Assembly (NCBI GenBank): GCA_965246915.1 | Contig: CBDFGB010000017.1 | Location: 29,209 to 93,208, forward strand | Origin: CAVRQM01 sp965246915 | GTDB taxonomy: Bacteria; Pseudomonadota; Alphaproteobacteria; Acetobacterales; Acetobacteraceae | Length of the DNA stretch: 64,000 bases | Direction of reading: 5' to 3' | In this document: positions 16,767 to 25,686 of the stretch, piece by piece | Layout: every line of letters starts with the position of its first letter | Position numbering within the stretch: the stretch's first letter is position 1 | The notes under the pieces: model-generated | Told to the model about the DNA's origin: nothing | Seen by the model: the letters and a program-made list of their open reading frames with translations, nothing else | Database searches by the model: none | Position numbers and translations under genes: made by a program

Positions 16767-18302
16767 CTACCTACCCAGCCCTAGCCCGCGCCCCTCTCTC
16801 TGCCGCTCGCGGTCCTGCTCCGGCTCTCGCGGCAGCCCTCGCCGCTCCCGCTCCTCCTGCCGTGCCTGCCATCTCGCGACCTCCTTCGCCTGCTGCTCGA
16901 CCCAATGCTCCCACCTGGCGTTGAGCGTCACCCCCTCGCGCACGTGCACGAAGTGCCGCGCCAGCTCGTCCAGCCCGTCTCGGTGCTCGCGCCCGATGCC
17001 AGGCAGCTCCACGCGCCGGCCGCTGCTGGCGGCGCGTGACGCGGCCCGCTCGCCTTAGTCGCCCAACCGCTGGCTCGCGGCGGCAAAGAACCGATCCAAC
17101 TCGCCGGCTATGCGCGGATCGGCCCGCCCCTTCTGCCAGGCGGCGGCAACCGCCTCCTCCCGCCGCCGCTGCCGGTCGTCATAGCTCTCGCCGTCACGCG
17201 GCACCTCGGCCATACCGCGCACCGTCCGCACGTCCCGCAGCACGCCCCGCGCCGCCTTGGACAGGCCGGGTATCTAGATGGCGTCCTTGATCTGCTGCGT
17301 CTGCACGCTCTGCACGTAGCTCCGGCGCGCGTGCTCGGTCGTCTCGTGAATGCGCCTCAGGCTGTCCGGCACGGCGCGCAACGCGCGCTCGGCCCCGGCC
17401 CGCTGCTCCTTGCTGGCGGCGGAGGCGAGCCAGCCCGTCTTGCCCCGCAGCTCCCCGAATTGCGCCGGGTCGCGCGTGATCTCCTTCCCGGCCTGATACC
17501 AGCCGTCCCGCTTGACCACTTCGCCCAGCACCGCGCCGTTGGCCATGACCGCCGCGACAATGCTGCGCTCGTCCAGCGCACGTCCGAGGCTGTCCCGCCC
17601 CTGCCCGGCCGGGTCGCGCCAAGCGGGCAGGAACGGGGCTGGCGCGCGGGCCGCCTCCCGTGCCTCCTCGGCCGCGCGCGCCTTCTCCAACGCGTCCAGC
17701 TCCCACGCCGCGACCTGCTTGCGGACGTACACCGGATCAACCGGCCCTTCCTTGATCTCCTTCTCGGCCAGCTCGCGCGCGCCGTGCAGCTTGACCTGGT
17801 GGCGTTCGGCGTCGGTAAGCCGCACCATCTCCCGGTCGATCTTGGCGCCCATGGCGTCCACGAACTCGCGCCCGGCCGGCGATAGCAGCCCGCGCACCTG
17901 GTCGAGCGTGCCGTCCCGCCGCGTGTTGATGGTCAGCACGTTGCGCAGCTTGCGGCCCCGCTCCTCGCGCTCGGCTTCCTGCTTCTGCTCGCGGGTCAGC
18001 TCGTCGCGTGTCGGCCAAGCAATCGATGCCGCCCGCACCTCGCCGCGCGCCATCTGCCGGGCGAGCTGGCCGGCGTCCCGCGCCGTCTCCCGCGCGACGA
18101 ACACCTCGGCACTCTCCCGCTGCCGGGTGAGCGCCACATAGCTCGCCGCCGAGCGCCAATGCTCGGTGTGGTAGAGATACGTCCGGTCCAGGTTCTTGCC
18201 CTGGCCCTTGTCGATCGTCCCCGCATAGCCGTGCCGGAAGCCCTCGACGTCGGCGCGCGATTTGGGGTTGGTTCTGCCGACGGACCGGACGGGTGCCGAA
18301 CC
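16767..18302 (-). pseudogene. traA: Remnant of a Ti-type TraA relaxase/helicase (C-terminal part)
   Basis: One reading frame holds GFRHGYAGTIDKGQGKN, then HWRSAASYVALTRQRESAEV, the last helicase motifs of plasmid TraA relaxases, and a long Arg/Glu-rich C-terminus. The N-terminal relaxase and Walker A part are absent. The frame is broken by TAG at 17276-17274 and TAA at 17057-17055, with family-like sequence continuing after each (LSKAARGVLRDVRTVRGM; RDGLDELARHFVHVREG). It marks a former conjugative element. Confidence 0.75.
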
Positions 18303-18305
18303 GCT

Positions 18306-18533
18306 TCAGGGCCGCCCGTGGTCGTACTCGCCCCAGTTAAAATCCGCCTCGCGTGCCGCCGTCTGCTGCTCGCTCGCGATCTGCCGCTGCAACACGTCCT
18401 GCCCGTAGCGGGCATAGGCAGCAGCGTCGCCAACATAGAGGCACCCGCACACCAGCGGATCGGCAAAGATGTAGATCTGCTCTCCCTCATGCACCTTCGA
18501 AACAAAAATGTTCGGCGGCAGGGTGCGCAGCAA
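18306..18533 (-). CDS. Hypothetical 75-residue protein
   Basis: An open frame with non-random composition: TLPPNIFVSKVHEGEQIYIF, then VCGCLYVGDAAAYARYG and a C-terminal EADFNWGEYDHG. The nominal start is TTG 18533 with an AAGGAG too close to it, and the frame stays open further upstream, so the start is uncertain. It lies in frame with, and just ahead of, the TraA remnant, separated by a TGA. No family recognised. Confidence 0.4.
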   Translation of the reverse strand: MLRTLPPNIFVSKVHEGEQIYIFADPLVCGCLYVGDAAAYARYGQDVLQRQIASEQQTAAREADFNWGEYDHGRP

Positions 18534-18789
18534 CTCCTTGCGCCGCGGCGTGTCAGCCGGCCGAGGCCAGAAGGTCCTCCCGCTGCGCTTCGATCTGCCT
18601 CGGTGTCACGCATCCGGCCGACGACACCGGCCTCGCGCGGGCCGGTAGGACGCTTGCTCACGCTACTGCCAACTCTGCGTGCCGGATCGCCTTGGGCCAG
18701 TATTCGGCAATTGGCATCGCTGCGGGGTGGGCGGGAAACCAGGTCTCGTTCGAGCCAACGGCGCGGAGCATGGCCAGCCGGGCGGATTG

Positions 18790-19130
18790 TCATCCCGGTA
18801 TAAGGGAATCCCGAAATTTTCGAGCGGCACGCTCAGCCTGTTGGCCGGCATCGATCTGATCACCGGCCAGGTGAATGCCAGCATCGAGTCTCGTCATCGG
18901 TCGCGTGAACTTGTCGGCTTCCGCAAGACGCTCGACGCCGCCTATCCCGCGGAGACCACGATCAGGTGGCCAAACTACGACTCATGGCTCAACCTCGTCG
19001 AGGGCCTCATTTCCAAGATGGCCCGCTCGATGCACATCCGAGTGGGCTCTAAGGCGGAACTGAAAGCAGGATTCTGGCCTACCTCGACGAGATCAATTGT
19101 AGTGCCCGTCATCCATGGGTGGACCTACAA
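18790..19130 (+). pseudogene. IS630-family transposase remnant
   Basis: The frame reads YKGIPKFSSGTLSLLAGIDL, then TGQVNASIESRHRSRELVGF and NYDSWLNLVEGLISKMAR. These match the order of the IS630/Tc1 DDE domain (beta strand, RHRHQEF-like helix, SWLNxVEGxFSKL). The second catalytic Asp region (VDNLSTH-type) is degraded to TIRWPNYDSW, and the N-terminal third is missing. No terminal repeats found. Confidence 0.6.
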
Positions 19131-19175
19131 GTGCGTCACCAGGCTACCTAGCGGAGTAGAATGCGATTGGCCCGT

Positions 19176-19189
19176 TGGCGGAAGGAGTG
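19176..19189. repeat. Left attachment-like repeat (copy of tRNA-Ser 3' end)
   Basis: TGGCGGAAGGAGTG is identical to 32625-32638, the CCA end, acceptor strand and start of the T-arm of tRNA-Ser in the same orientation. A 14-bp match at this distance by chance is unlikely. Candidate att site. Confidence 0.6.
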
Positions 19190-19479
19190 TCCGTATCAAC
19201 GGAGTTTTTAGTCAGTATATACAATAACTTAGGAAACCGCTGGCGGGTCGGACCACACGCCAGCCCACACACCAGATTGGCGCGCCATCACGTATTCGTG
19301 ATGCATTGATCTGCTTCGTCTACATCAGCGTCGTCCACGAGCGCGTGAACCATCCTTCCCGTGGAAGGCGGGCGCGCCGATAGCGAGTCGATCATCTCGC
19401 TAGAGGGCAACTGAACGCCTTGGCGCTAGGTAACTGTGAGATTCGCCCCCAGAGACGAGCCTGGCCGGCCATGAGCTAA
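19190..19479. other. Gene-free stretch at the left end of the element
   Basis: No convincing coding frame, tRNA or repeat here apart from short chance frames. It separates the att-like repeat from the 3' end of the TIGR02391 gene. Confidence 0.5.
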
Positions 19480-20210
19480 CTAGCGCCGTTCAATGATATC
19501 GAGAAGGTAGCTTGCAAAGACGACGAGCCTTGCCGCCTCGGGCGGGGAAAGTTCTACGTTTCGATGACTGCCAGGATTCTTCCCATGACCTATCGCGCCT
19601 GCGAACAGGAACGTTTCCGCTTGGCGCTCTGCCAACACAACGTCGTGTTCGCGAGTGGACCGCTGTCAGTTTGGAACGCTTTCTGCATGAGCGGAACGCC
19701 AACCAAACTGTCCGGATAGCCGGCACCTTTCAGGTTCGCTGCATTACGAGTAGCTATCTCGACTTCTTTGAAGGCTTGAAAAACGGCGACATCGTAATCG
19801 CCTCGAAAAAACTGCGGCCAAACCTTCTCTGCGAGGGTAGGATGCAACAGATCGATAGGCAGGATCCGGCCCCTGCGAAATCGCTCAACGTCCTGGCGGG
19901 TCCTGAGAGTTCGTGCCCTGCGAGTTGTCTGAAACCATGATGAAGGTTGATCATAAGCCTGAACGACTAGGCCAAAGCTGATCAGGCGCGATATAGCCTC
20001 GACGAGCGCTACGGCAACTTGATTTCGAACCCCATGAGGATAATTGGTCCCAACATTATCAAAGAGTTGCGCCATCAACCCTTCAACCGAAAACCTTCCA
20101 TTCTGTGTAACTCCGGGCACGATCTCTAGAATCACATCTCCTAGATCTTCTGGCTCCAGCGCCACAAGTTCATTAGGATCTGGAAAGATTGTTAGTAGCG
20201 TTTGAGGCAA
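19480..20210 (-). pseudogene. TIGR02391 (Ymh) family protein, frameshifted
   Basis: Start TTG 20210, GAGG 9 nt upstream. The family core is clear: LLHPTLAEKVWPQFFRGDYD, AVFQAFKEVEIATRN, and VGVPLMQKAFQTDSGPLAN. After LAN the frame changes. The other frame continues DVVLAERQAETFLFAGAIGH, GKNPGSHRNVELSPPEAARL, then FASYLLDIIERR and stop, exactly the expected C-terminus. A single lost base in 19641-19652 accounts for it. TIGR02391 proteins are of unknown function and are often seen in mobile or defence-rich loci. Cargo gene of the element. Confidence 0.75.
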
Positions 20211-20406
20211 ATGCTTTTCCTCTAATCACCCGAAACGCAGCGGTCATCTGCGCTCCCTCGTGGCTGCGAGCCGCCGAGCAACGGTGGGGCATCGTGCCGC
20301 ACCTTCTCTGCCGTCAGCCTTACCCATTCACCCGCCTCTTCCGACCGCTCAAATGCGGTCAGTGCTGCATGGCATGAAGGCGAGCTTATCGAGTGTCGCG
20401 CCGGGA

Positions 20407-20703
20407 TCAAGCTGCGTGCCTGTCGAGTGTCACACCCTTATCGAGTTCCGTGCCCTTGATCGCCGCCATTGCCTCTTCCGAGACCTTCTCGCCTCGTGCG
20501 GCGTCACGCTGAACGACCCGCTCCGATTGCCCTGTCTTGGCTGCCGTGTCTGCTGTGAAGCGGTCGGAAGTAGAGTCGCCAACTTGGCGACTCTTCTCTC
20601 GTCCATTCCCAACCACTCCGTGTCTCGTCTCAGGATGCAGCGCCTCGTAAATCTGCTTCCGTCGTGCCGTGAACGTTGCCCGCTCAGAGGCCGTCAGTCA
20701 TCC
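20407..20703 (-). pseudogene. ParB-like protein fragment
   Basis: The frame, without a proper start, reads LTASERATFTARRKQIYEAL, HPETRHG, then DRFTADTAAKTGQSERVVQR, DAARGEKVSEEAMAAIKGTE and ends. This is the middle of ParB-N-domain proteins of plasmids and phages; the N-terminal ParB nuclease fold and C-terminus are missing. A second short stretch at 20222-20380 (AGEWVRLTAEKVRHDAPPL) resembles the same family segment and may be another relic. Confidence 0.6.
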
Positions 20704-20993
20704 CCACGCACTGCCGCCCGGGCCGATCGCCCATACGCCAGATCGGGCCCGAGCGATGTAGGCGGCTTGCGCATCACCACGAACCCGGACTGGCTCAGAT
20801 GCTCGAACAGCCTTTCCGCCGTGATCCGGGCCATCGCCTCCACGGCCGTGTCGACCCGCTTGCGGCCCCGATAGCGCAGAGCGAACGCGAGCGACTGCAG
20901 CAGATCGGCAGCCTCCGCCGGTCGCAGCTCGCGGACGTCGCTCCCCAGCACGACGCGGACCGGCGTATCAGGCGGAGGCGCTTGCCCTGGCAT
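20694..20993 (-). CDS. Conserved-looking hypothetical protein, 99 residues
   Basis: The sequence has a coding-like codon pattern: TPVRVVLGSDVRELRPAEAA, then LAFALRYRGRKRVDTAVEAM, ERLFEHLSQSGFVVMRKPPT. An all-alpha protein with a basic middle. It reminds me of hypothetical proteins found on alphaproteobacterial plasmids next to partition genes. It overlaps the upstream end of the ParB fragment by about 10 nt. No ribosome-binding site is evident. Function unknown. Confidence 0.5.
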   Translation of the reverse strand: MPGQAPPPDTPVRVVLGSDVRELRPAEAADLLQSLAFALRYRGRKRVDTAVEAMARITAERLFEHLSQSGFVVMRKPPTSLGPDLAYGRSARAAVRGDD

Positions 20994-21206
20994 GAGCGGA
21001 CGCTATCCGAGTGGCCAGAACTAAGCAAGAACGCCATGGATTGGCGACCCGACGTGGATTAGTGCCAAACACAGACACCACGGGTCGACGGGCCCGTCCT
21101 TTTTCGCCATCGTAAGCCGAGCGTGAGCGCTAGCGCGTAAGTCAACGGATCATAAACGGTCTACCAGAATCAAATTTGGACGGCACGCGACCCGGGAGCC
21201 GAAACG

Positions 21207-21323
21207 CTAAGTCCTCGTGCGCTTCATGCGTTCGCGGTGATCGAACACAATCAGCACGATGAAACAGCCGCCCAACACCAAAAGCGTGCCGCCGCCAATC
21301 AGGAGCCAAGCCAGAATGTCCAT
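21207..21323 (-). CDS. Candidate 38-residue single-span membrane protein
   Basis: ATG 21323, with GGAGG 8 nt upstream, opens MDILAWLLIGGGTLLVLGGC, then FIVLIVFDHRERMKRTRT and stop. One long hydrophobic helix followed by a basic tail is a plausible membrane microprotein. Its start codon overlaps, on the opposite strand, the start of the gene at 21316, so both may not be translated at once. Confidence 0.35.
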   Translation of the reverse strand: MDILAWLLIGGGTLLVLGGCFIVLIVFDHRERMKRTRT

Positions 21324-22074
21324 TTGGGACGCCTCCATTGAGACCGCCAACCGGGTATACAGCGTATCCTACGTGCTTCTCGTCATAGGTGCTATAGCGA
21401 CAGCAGTGTCAACCATGACGCTTTTTTGGTCGTCTGCCGTCCGCGAAAAAGATGCCGATATCCGGATTTCCACAGCCAATGCGAAGGCCGCTGAGGCGAC
21501 GCAAAAAGCAGCGGAATTGGGCGTCACACTTGAAGGGCTCGACGCCTTTGTGAAGACACAGAAAACGAAAGCTGACGAGACAATCCTCCGCATAGAACAA
21601 AGCCAAAAAGAACTTACCTCAGCGATTGAAGCCGCTAATAAGTATATCGCGCCAAGAAAGCTAGACGCAACCCAAGCTTCTGTTTTTGCAGTTAGTCTCG
21701 CAAGATATAAAGGGACATTATATTCAGGAATGATAGGCCCGGGCATCCCAGATGCTGCACTGCTATGGCAGAGTATAGACCGGATGCTACAAGATGCCGG
21801 CTGGGAGCGTGCGGCAATCCCCGCGACACTTGGGGCGGTCAATGACACGGCCACAATGGCATACGACCCAGGTACAGGCGTAAGCGTATCGGCACCGTTT
21901 GCAGAAGAGGGAAAACCTGAAAGCGGAGCGTCGCCAGTCATCGACGAAGCGGCAAGCGCGCTGGCACAGGCTCTTTCTGACGGCGGCCTAAAAGTCGAGT
22001 ATTTTCGCGCCACTGGGGCGCCGGAGTTGGGACCTCGAGGCATTATCATCAAGATCGGCGCGAAGGAGCCATAA
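21316..22074 (+). CDS. Membrane-anchored coiled-coil hypothetical protein
   Basis: 252 residues from ATG 21316 (AGGAG 10 nt upstream). A single hydrophobic helix, VYSVSYVLLVIGAIATAVST, lies near residue 14. A coiled-coil of about 90 residues rich in Ala/Lys/Glu follows (AKAAEATQKAAELGVTLEGL ... ETILRIEQSQKELTSAIEAA). A globular domain ends in GPRGIIIKIGAKEP. It is the only plus-strand gene inside the element, with a lower GC content than its neighbours. No enzymatic motif. The long antisense frame across it is Ser/Ala-rich and looks like a shadow. Confidence 0.6.
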   Translation: MSIWDASIETANRVYSVSYVLLVIGAIATAVSTMTLFWSSAVREKDADIRISTANAKAAEATQKAAELGVTLEGLDAFVKTQKTKADETILRIEQSQKELTSAIEAANKYIAPRKLDATQASVFAVSLARYKGTLYSGMIGPGIPDAALLWQSIDRMLQDAGWERAAIPATLGAVNDTATMAYDPGTGVSVSAPFAEEGKPESGASPVIDEAASALAQALSDGGLKVEYFRATGAPELGPRGIIIKIGAKEP

Positions 22075-22358
22075 GTTCCGACGAGGCGGTCTCGTTCCCA
22101 TGAGACGCCCTTACGGCGCTCAAGCGGCATGTCCTCAGACCCGGCTGCCACGCGCTGCATCGCCTGGGGCAGATGACCGCGGCTGGTGTCGAGTAAACGC
22201 CAGTCCGCGTCAAGCAATGGCTGCAAGGCAACGAAGACGGCATGAGACGGGCCGGCCATCGATCGGGCGGTGACCACGAGACAGGGCATGCCATGGATGT
22301 CGGCGACCAAGAGGTCGAAGCCGACGTGCCGCGCCACCTCGATCGCTAGACGCTCCAT
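22075..22358 (-). pseudogene. Truncated hypothetical gene
   Basis: From ATG 22358 (AAGGTGG upstream) the frame reads MERLAIEVARHVGFDLLVAD, IHGMPCLVVTARSMAGPSHA, DADWRLLDTSRGHLPQAM, with high third-position GC as in a real gene. It continues into the antisense of the gene at 21316, where it loses coding character. Probably a gene cut at its 3' end when the neighbouring cargo arrived. Family unknown. Confidence 0.35.
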
Positions 22359-22451
22359 GCCCCACCTTAGGCCGAAAACCGCTCCGGCGCAGGAGCATGT
22401 CGCTCGATTTAACCGATGCCCCGTAGCCGCCCCCGGCAGGCTGACACCACC

Positions 22452-22886
22452 TTAGTCCGCAACCGTCCCGCCGCCCCGGATCCAGTTCAGCCGCTCGCTC
22501 GCGTCCAGTGCTTCAAACGCCGCTCGAGACAAGTCCCTTCTCCCCAGCGGGAGAGAGCCGCGCGCGCCTCCGCCAGTCGCGCGCGTGCCACGTAGGATGC
22601 GATCGCGATGCTCATAGCTCCCCACAATCAACTCGAGCGCCTCGTCGAAATCCGCCGGCTCACCCATTCGCTCCCGGCTCAGGATCGTGCTGCCATTTCC
22701 ATCCTTCGCGACGATCCGGCCATCCTCGATGCAGAACGCCTTGCCAAAACGCGACAGAGCCAAATCGGCCGGGATCGTTAACCGCTCGGCGATGTATCGT
22801 GAGCCGGCGAAGCAGAGCCCCACACGCTCATTGACCAGAGCGGCCCGAAGTTCATCGCGCTCCTTCGTGATTTCCTCAATGCTCAT
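22452..22886 (-). CDS. Phage protein of DUF6651 type
   Basis: 144 residues from ATG 22886 (GGAG 7 nt upstream). The segment AERLTIPADLALSRFGKAFC, IEDGRIVAKDGNGSTILSRE, then EPADFDEALELIVGSYEHRD matches, from memory, a family encoded near phage terminase and head genes. A short N-terminal coiled coil (EEITKERDELRAAL) is present. In phages such proteins sit where scaffold-type proteins lie, but no function is established. It is the last of the minus-strand packaging-side genes. Confidence 0.55.
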   Translation of the reverse strand: MSIEEITKERDELRAALVNERVGLCFAGSRYIAERLTIPADLALSRFGKAFCIEDGRIVAKDGNGSTILSRERMGEPADFDEALELIVGSYEHRDRILRGTRATGGGARGSLPLGRRDLSRAAFEALDASERLNWIRGGGTVAD

Positions 22887-22913
22887 CGTCAATCTCCTTC
22901 CGTTTGCCGCCGC

Positions 22914-23483
22914 CTAAGCCGGCCGGCCATTCCACCAGCCGTTCGGCTGAGACCACCGCGTCAGTTCCCCGGCATAGTCGCCGATCGGGCGGCCCGCGCC
23001 GTGGGATGCGTCGTAGATCACGTGCATGGTCCCGTTCTGCGTCGCGTGGTTCAGCATCGCCGTCGCCGCGTCGTGTTCTTTCTGCGCTGCCGCCAACAAT
23101 GCGCGCGCCTCATCCGCCTTCTTCGCGGCGGCGAGCCGACGGGAGATGCCAGCGAGATACACGGGCCGGTGCGCGTCGCCACGCGCCGTTATCACTCCAT
23201 CGTCCGCCTCTCGGAGAGCCAGATTGGCCGCGTCGAGAACTCGCTCGGCAACGCTCAGTTCGCGTGCGGCGGCCTCCAACGCCATCTCGGCCTCCATCGG
23301 CGATAAAGACCCAACGCACGCGATCGCCCGCTCGCTCGCTTGCTTGGCCGTCGTATGACCATCCCGTGCGTGTTGAAGCGCGTCCTCAGCTCGCGCCACA
23401 CGTTCCACGGCGGATTGCCGCCGCTCAGCGGCCTGGCGCATCAGCTCGTGGTCAACAAATTCGTCGAAAGCCGTTCCGATCAC
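22914..23483 (-). CDS. Coiled-coil phage hypothetical protein
   Basis: 189 residues, GTG start at 23483 with AGGAG 7 nt upstream. Almost wholly alpha-helical, rich in Ala/Glu/Arg (ERRQSAVERVARAEDALQHA ... SRRLAAAKKADEARALLAAA), ending with Gly- and Trp-containing SQPNGWWNGRPA. It lies 14 nt after the large terminase gene on the same strand. Function unknown. Confidence 0.6.
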   Translation of the reverse strand: MIGTAFDEFVDHELMRQAAERRQSAVERVARAEDALQHARDGHTTAKQASERAIACVGSLSPMEAEMALEAAARELSVAERVLDAANLALREADDGVITARGDAHRPVYLAGISRRLAAAKKADEARALLAAAQKEHDAATAMLNHATQNGTMHVIYDASHGAGRPIGDYAGELTRWSQPNGWWNGRPA

Positions 23484-23497
23484 GTTGTATCTCCTGG

Positions 23498-24829
23498 TTA
23501 AAGCCGCAGCGTCGTCACGGTCGCCGTGTGCTGCACACCCAGCATCAGGTCGGTAATCGCCCAGACCAGCGCATCAAGCCTGTCGGGGCTTGGCCCGTTG
23601 GCCATGGGATCCCATGCGCAGAGCTGGTCTTCCAACTCCGGGAAAAAGCCGACCATGTGGACCCGTCGCTGTTCGAACAAAGCAACGACAGGCTCAGCGC
23701 GCACTGCCTTTCCGCGACTGGCTTGGACCATCCTGACCGGCACGCGAGAGGCGACGCTGCGGATGGTGCTCTCGACCATCGCGCCTCCGAAGTTTTGCTC
23801 GGCGACGATGCGATCGGCCAAGTGGTCCCGATAGGCCGCCACTGCGTGATATGCCCAACGCTCGGGAGTGTGCCTGCCCGATACGTCCCGCAGCACATAC
23901 CCATGCCCGTCGCGTCCAACGCCCGCCACAATGATGCCAGTCTCGGCGTTGCCCCGGTTCGATCCGCCCGATGGATCAATCGCCACCACGATGCGTCGCA
24001 TGGCGATGCTCTGCTCCGGCGAGACTCGGCATGTTTCGATCATGTCGCGCGTCCATAGCGCGCCTTCCACGTCCTCAAGCAGCTCGGCGTCCAACTCTTG
24101 TCTACCGAGAGTGGTGCCGCCGTATTTGGTTTGGAGATAGGCGAGCGTTGAAGGATCCAGGTTCGCCGAATTGTCGAACGTGCGCGATCGCGTCACCACA
24201 GTCGCCGTGTCCGACAGGACGGATTTTAGCAGCGCATGGCGCTTGGGCGTGGTCGACACCACGCCAGCAGGCGAGTCGCCTTTCGGGCCGGCGATTCGCA
24301 GCGCAAATTGAAGATTGGACCAGCATGCTTCCGGGGCGGCCCACGACGTCATCTCATCGCCCCAGAACCCGTCTAGGTTCGGGCCACGAATGCGGTCGGG
24401 TTCCTCGCTGGACAAAAGGTGCGCCACCTGGCCGCCTGGCCAGACAATCCGGCGCTGCGACGGCTCATGCTGCGGGCGGTTCCACGGCGGCGAGATCGCC
24501 AGCAAGCCGGACTGGCCTTGCACCACATCGCGGCGGAGCGTGTCGGCAGTCGGGCCCAATATGCCGAGGGAGCACCGACGGTCTGACTCGATCTGGCTCC
24601 GCACCCATTCGGCCGCGCTCCGGGTCTTTCCCGATCCACGGCCGCCGAGAAGGAGCCATGTGCGCCATGGACCATCCGGCGGAAGCTGATCGGGCCGGGC
24701 CCATATCGGCCACGCATATTCGAGCTGCTCCAATTCATCGGGCGCAAACTCCGAAGCGAGCAAAGCGCGGCGCTCGGTCTCTGGCAGCGCCGCCAGACGC
24801 TCAGCAAGGGCCGCCGCCACGTCACCCAT
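23498..24829 (-). CDS. Phage terminase large subunit
   Basis: 443 residues. The packaging ATPase has Walker A LLLGGRGSGKTRSAAEW near residue 67 and the Walker B/catalytic region LDGFWGDEMTSW near 160. The C-terminal RNase H-like nuclease has acidic residues in VVAIDPSGGSNRG, VAEQNFGGAMV and DRLDALVWAITDLM. It belongs to the Terminase_6-type family common in alphaproteobacterial phages and gene transfer agents. ATG 24829 is chosen for its GAGG; ATG 24844 is alternative. All catalytic motifs are intact, although no portal gene follows. Confidence 0.92.
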   Translation of the reverse strand: MGDVAAALAERLAALPETERRALLASEFAPDELEQLEYAWPIWARPDQLPPDGPWRTWLLLGGRGSGKTRSAAEWVRSQIESDRRCSLGILGPTADTLRRDVVQGQSGLLAISPPWNRPQHEPSQRRIVWPGGQVAHLLSSEEPDRIRGPNLDGFWGDEMTSWAAPEACWSNLQFALRIAGPKGDSPAGVVSTTPKRHALLKSVLSDTATVVTRSRTFDNSANLDPSTLAYLQTKYGGTTLGRQELDAELLEDVEGALWTRDMIETCRVSPEQSIAMRRIVVAIDPSGGSNRGNAETGIIVAGVGRDGHGYVLRDVSGRHTPERWAYHAVAAYRDHLADRIVAEQNFGGAMVESTIRSVASRVPVRMVQASRGKAVRAEPVVALFEQRRVHMVGFFPELEDQLCAWDPMANGPSPDRLDALVWAITDLMLGVQHTATVTTLRL

Positions 24830-24989
24830 TCCGACGCGCCTCAAAGCCGGCGAGCGAGGGCTGACGGCTGCCCCGTGTGGGTCTGCATGTGGGCCAGGAC
24901 CGCTCTACACCGGCCAGAAAGCCTAGACGTTGGACTTTTTGGCCACCAATGGCGGGACGGTGTCTCCGCATCCATGTCATCAACGCCCG

Positions 24990-25361
24990 TCATGCCGGTT
25001 CGACCCGGCTCGGCATGGCGTCGATGGTGAGAGCGGCCGGCGCTGTCATGCGCCCGAGACGTTCCGCAAGCCTGTCTATCAGCGCACCCGCATCCGGTCT
25101 CGCGGGCACGTGCGCGACGGCTGCGGCACTCAGCACGGGATGCAGGAAGCGACACGCGCCGAGGGCGGCTTCTAGCCGCAGCGCATCCGGTTTGCTTACG
25201 TCTGTCGCTATGGCAATCGCCACCAACAGCGGATCGCGAGCCGTCCCCACAATGTCGGCCAGCAACGCCCGCGCCTCGGTCCGCAGCACCTTGACCGGCG
25301 ACACGCCTCCACCGGGCTTTCGCCCCGCACCACGCCGCTTGCCACCACGCCCGTCCGCCAT
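24990..25361 (-). CDS. Terminase small subunit-like protein
   Basis: 123 residues. The N-terminal basic motif GKRRGAGRKPGGG is typical of phage small terminases and related DNA-binding proteins. A helical body, VKVLRTEARALLADIVGTAR, ends in a Pro/Ala-rich tail. Its place directly ahead of the large subunit (160-nt gap with no gene) supports a DNA-recognition role in packaging. The family assignment is from motif and position only. Confidence 0.65.
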   Translation of the reverse strand: MADGRGGKRRGAGRKPGGGVSPVKVLRTEARALLADIVGTARDPLLVAIAIATDVSKPDALRLEAALGACRFLHPVLSAAAVAHVPARPDAGALIDRLAERLGRMTAPAALTIDAMPSRVEPA

Positions 25362-25497
25362 TCTGTCTCAGCCCATGCGACTTTGAATTAATGAATAGGC
25401 GTTTGGCGTCGGGAAGTTCAAGCCCGATCTCCGCCACAACCACAAGTAATTCCACTCGTCTATGTCAAACCGAGTCAAACAACGCCACCTTCTGGAC

Positions 25498-25614
25498 TGT
25501 GAAGGATGTGAACGGACGGTGCATTTCGAGCGTATGTACAACGCGTGTGTGTGTTGGTGCTCTGGTGCCGATCTATATACGCTTGAAATGCGGAGCCCCT
25601 TCACATCCTTCACA
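25498..25614. repeat. Large imperfect inverted repeat between helicase and terminase genes
   Basis: Arms 25498-25538 and 25574-25614 match at about 34 of 41 positions, including the 15-bp block TGTGAAGGATGTGAA, the block GCATTTC and the block AGCGTAT. The 35-nt centre is TG-rich. It lies in the 325-bp space upstream of the terminase genes, which also holds a ten-G run at 25659-25668. Candidate regulator-binding sites, replication origin or transcript hairpin. Confidence 0.7.
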
Positions 25615-25686
25615 CCGGCCGGTTTGGCGGTCGCAGAATGGTCCGAGTGGTCAAAGGCGGGGGGGGGGATATCCGAGACGCCGTCA

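Noticed and set aside
16767..18302. Reading the TraA remnant as three separate small genes
   Set aside because: The pieces share one frame and read as one family sequence across the stop codons, so decay of a single gene is simpler.
21080..21105. Terminator-like ACGGG...CCCGT followed by a T-run
   Set aside because: It points along the plus strand, where no gene ends; the stem is only 5 bp.
21369..22074. Minus-strand continuation of the truncated gene at 22358
   Set aside because: This part is Ser/Ala-rich with antisense character, whereas the plus strand has a ribosome-binding site, a membrane helix and a coiled coil. Only the portion beyond 22074 looks coding.
25440..25680. Short open frames in the inverted-repeat region
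   Set aside because: The similar peptides on the two strands come from the inverted repeat itself; there are no start signals or plausible protein composition.
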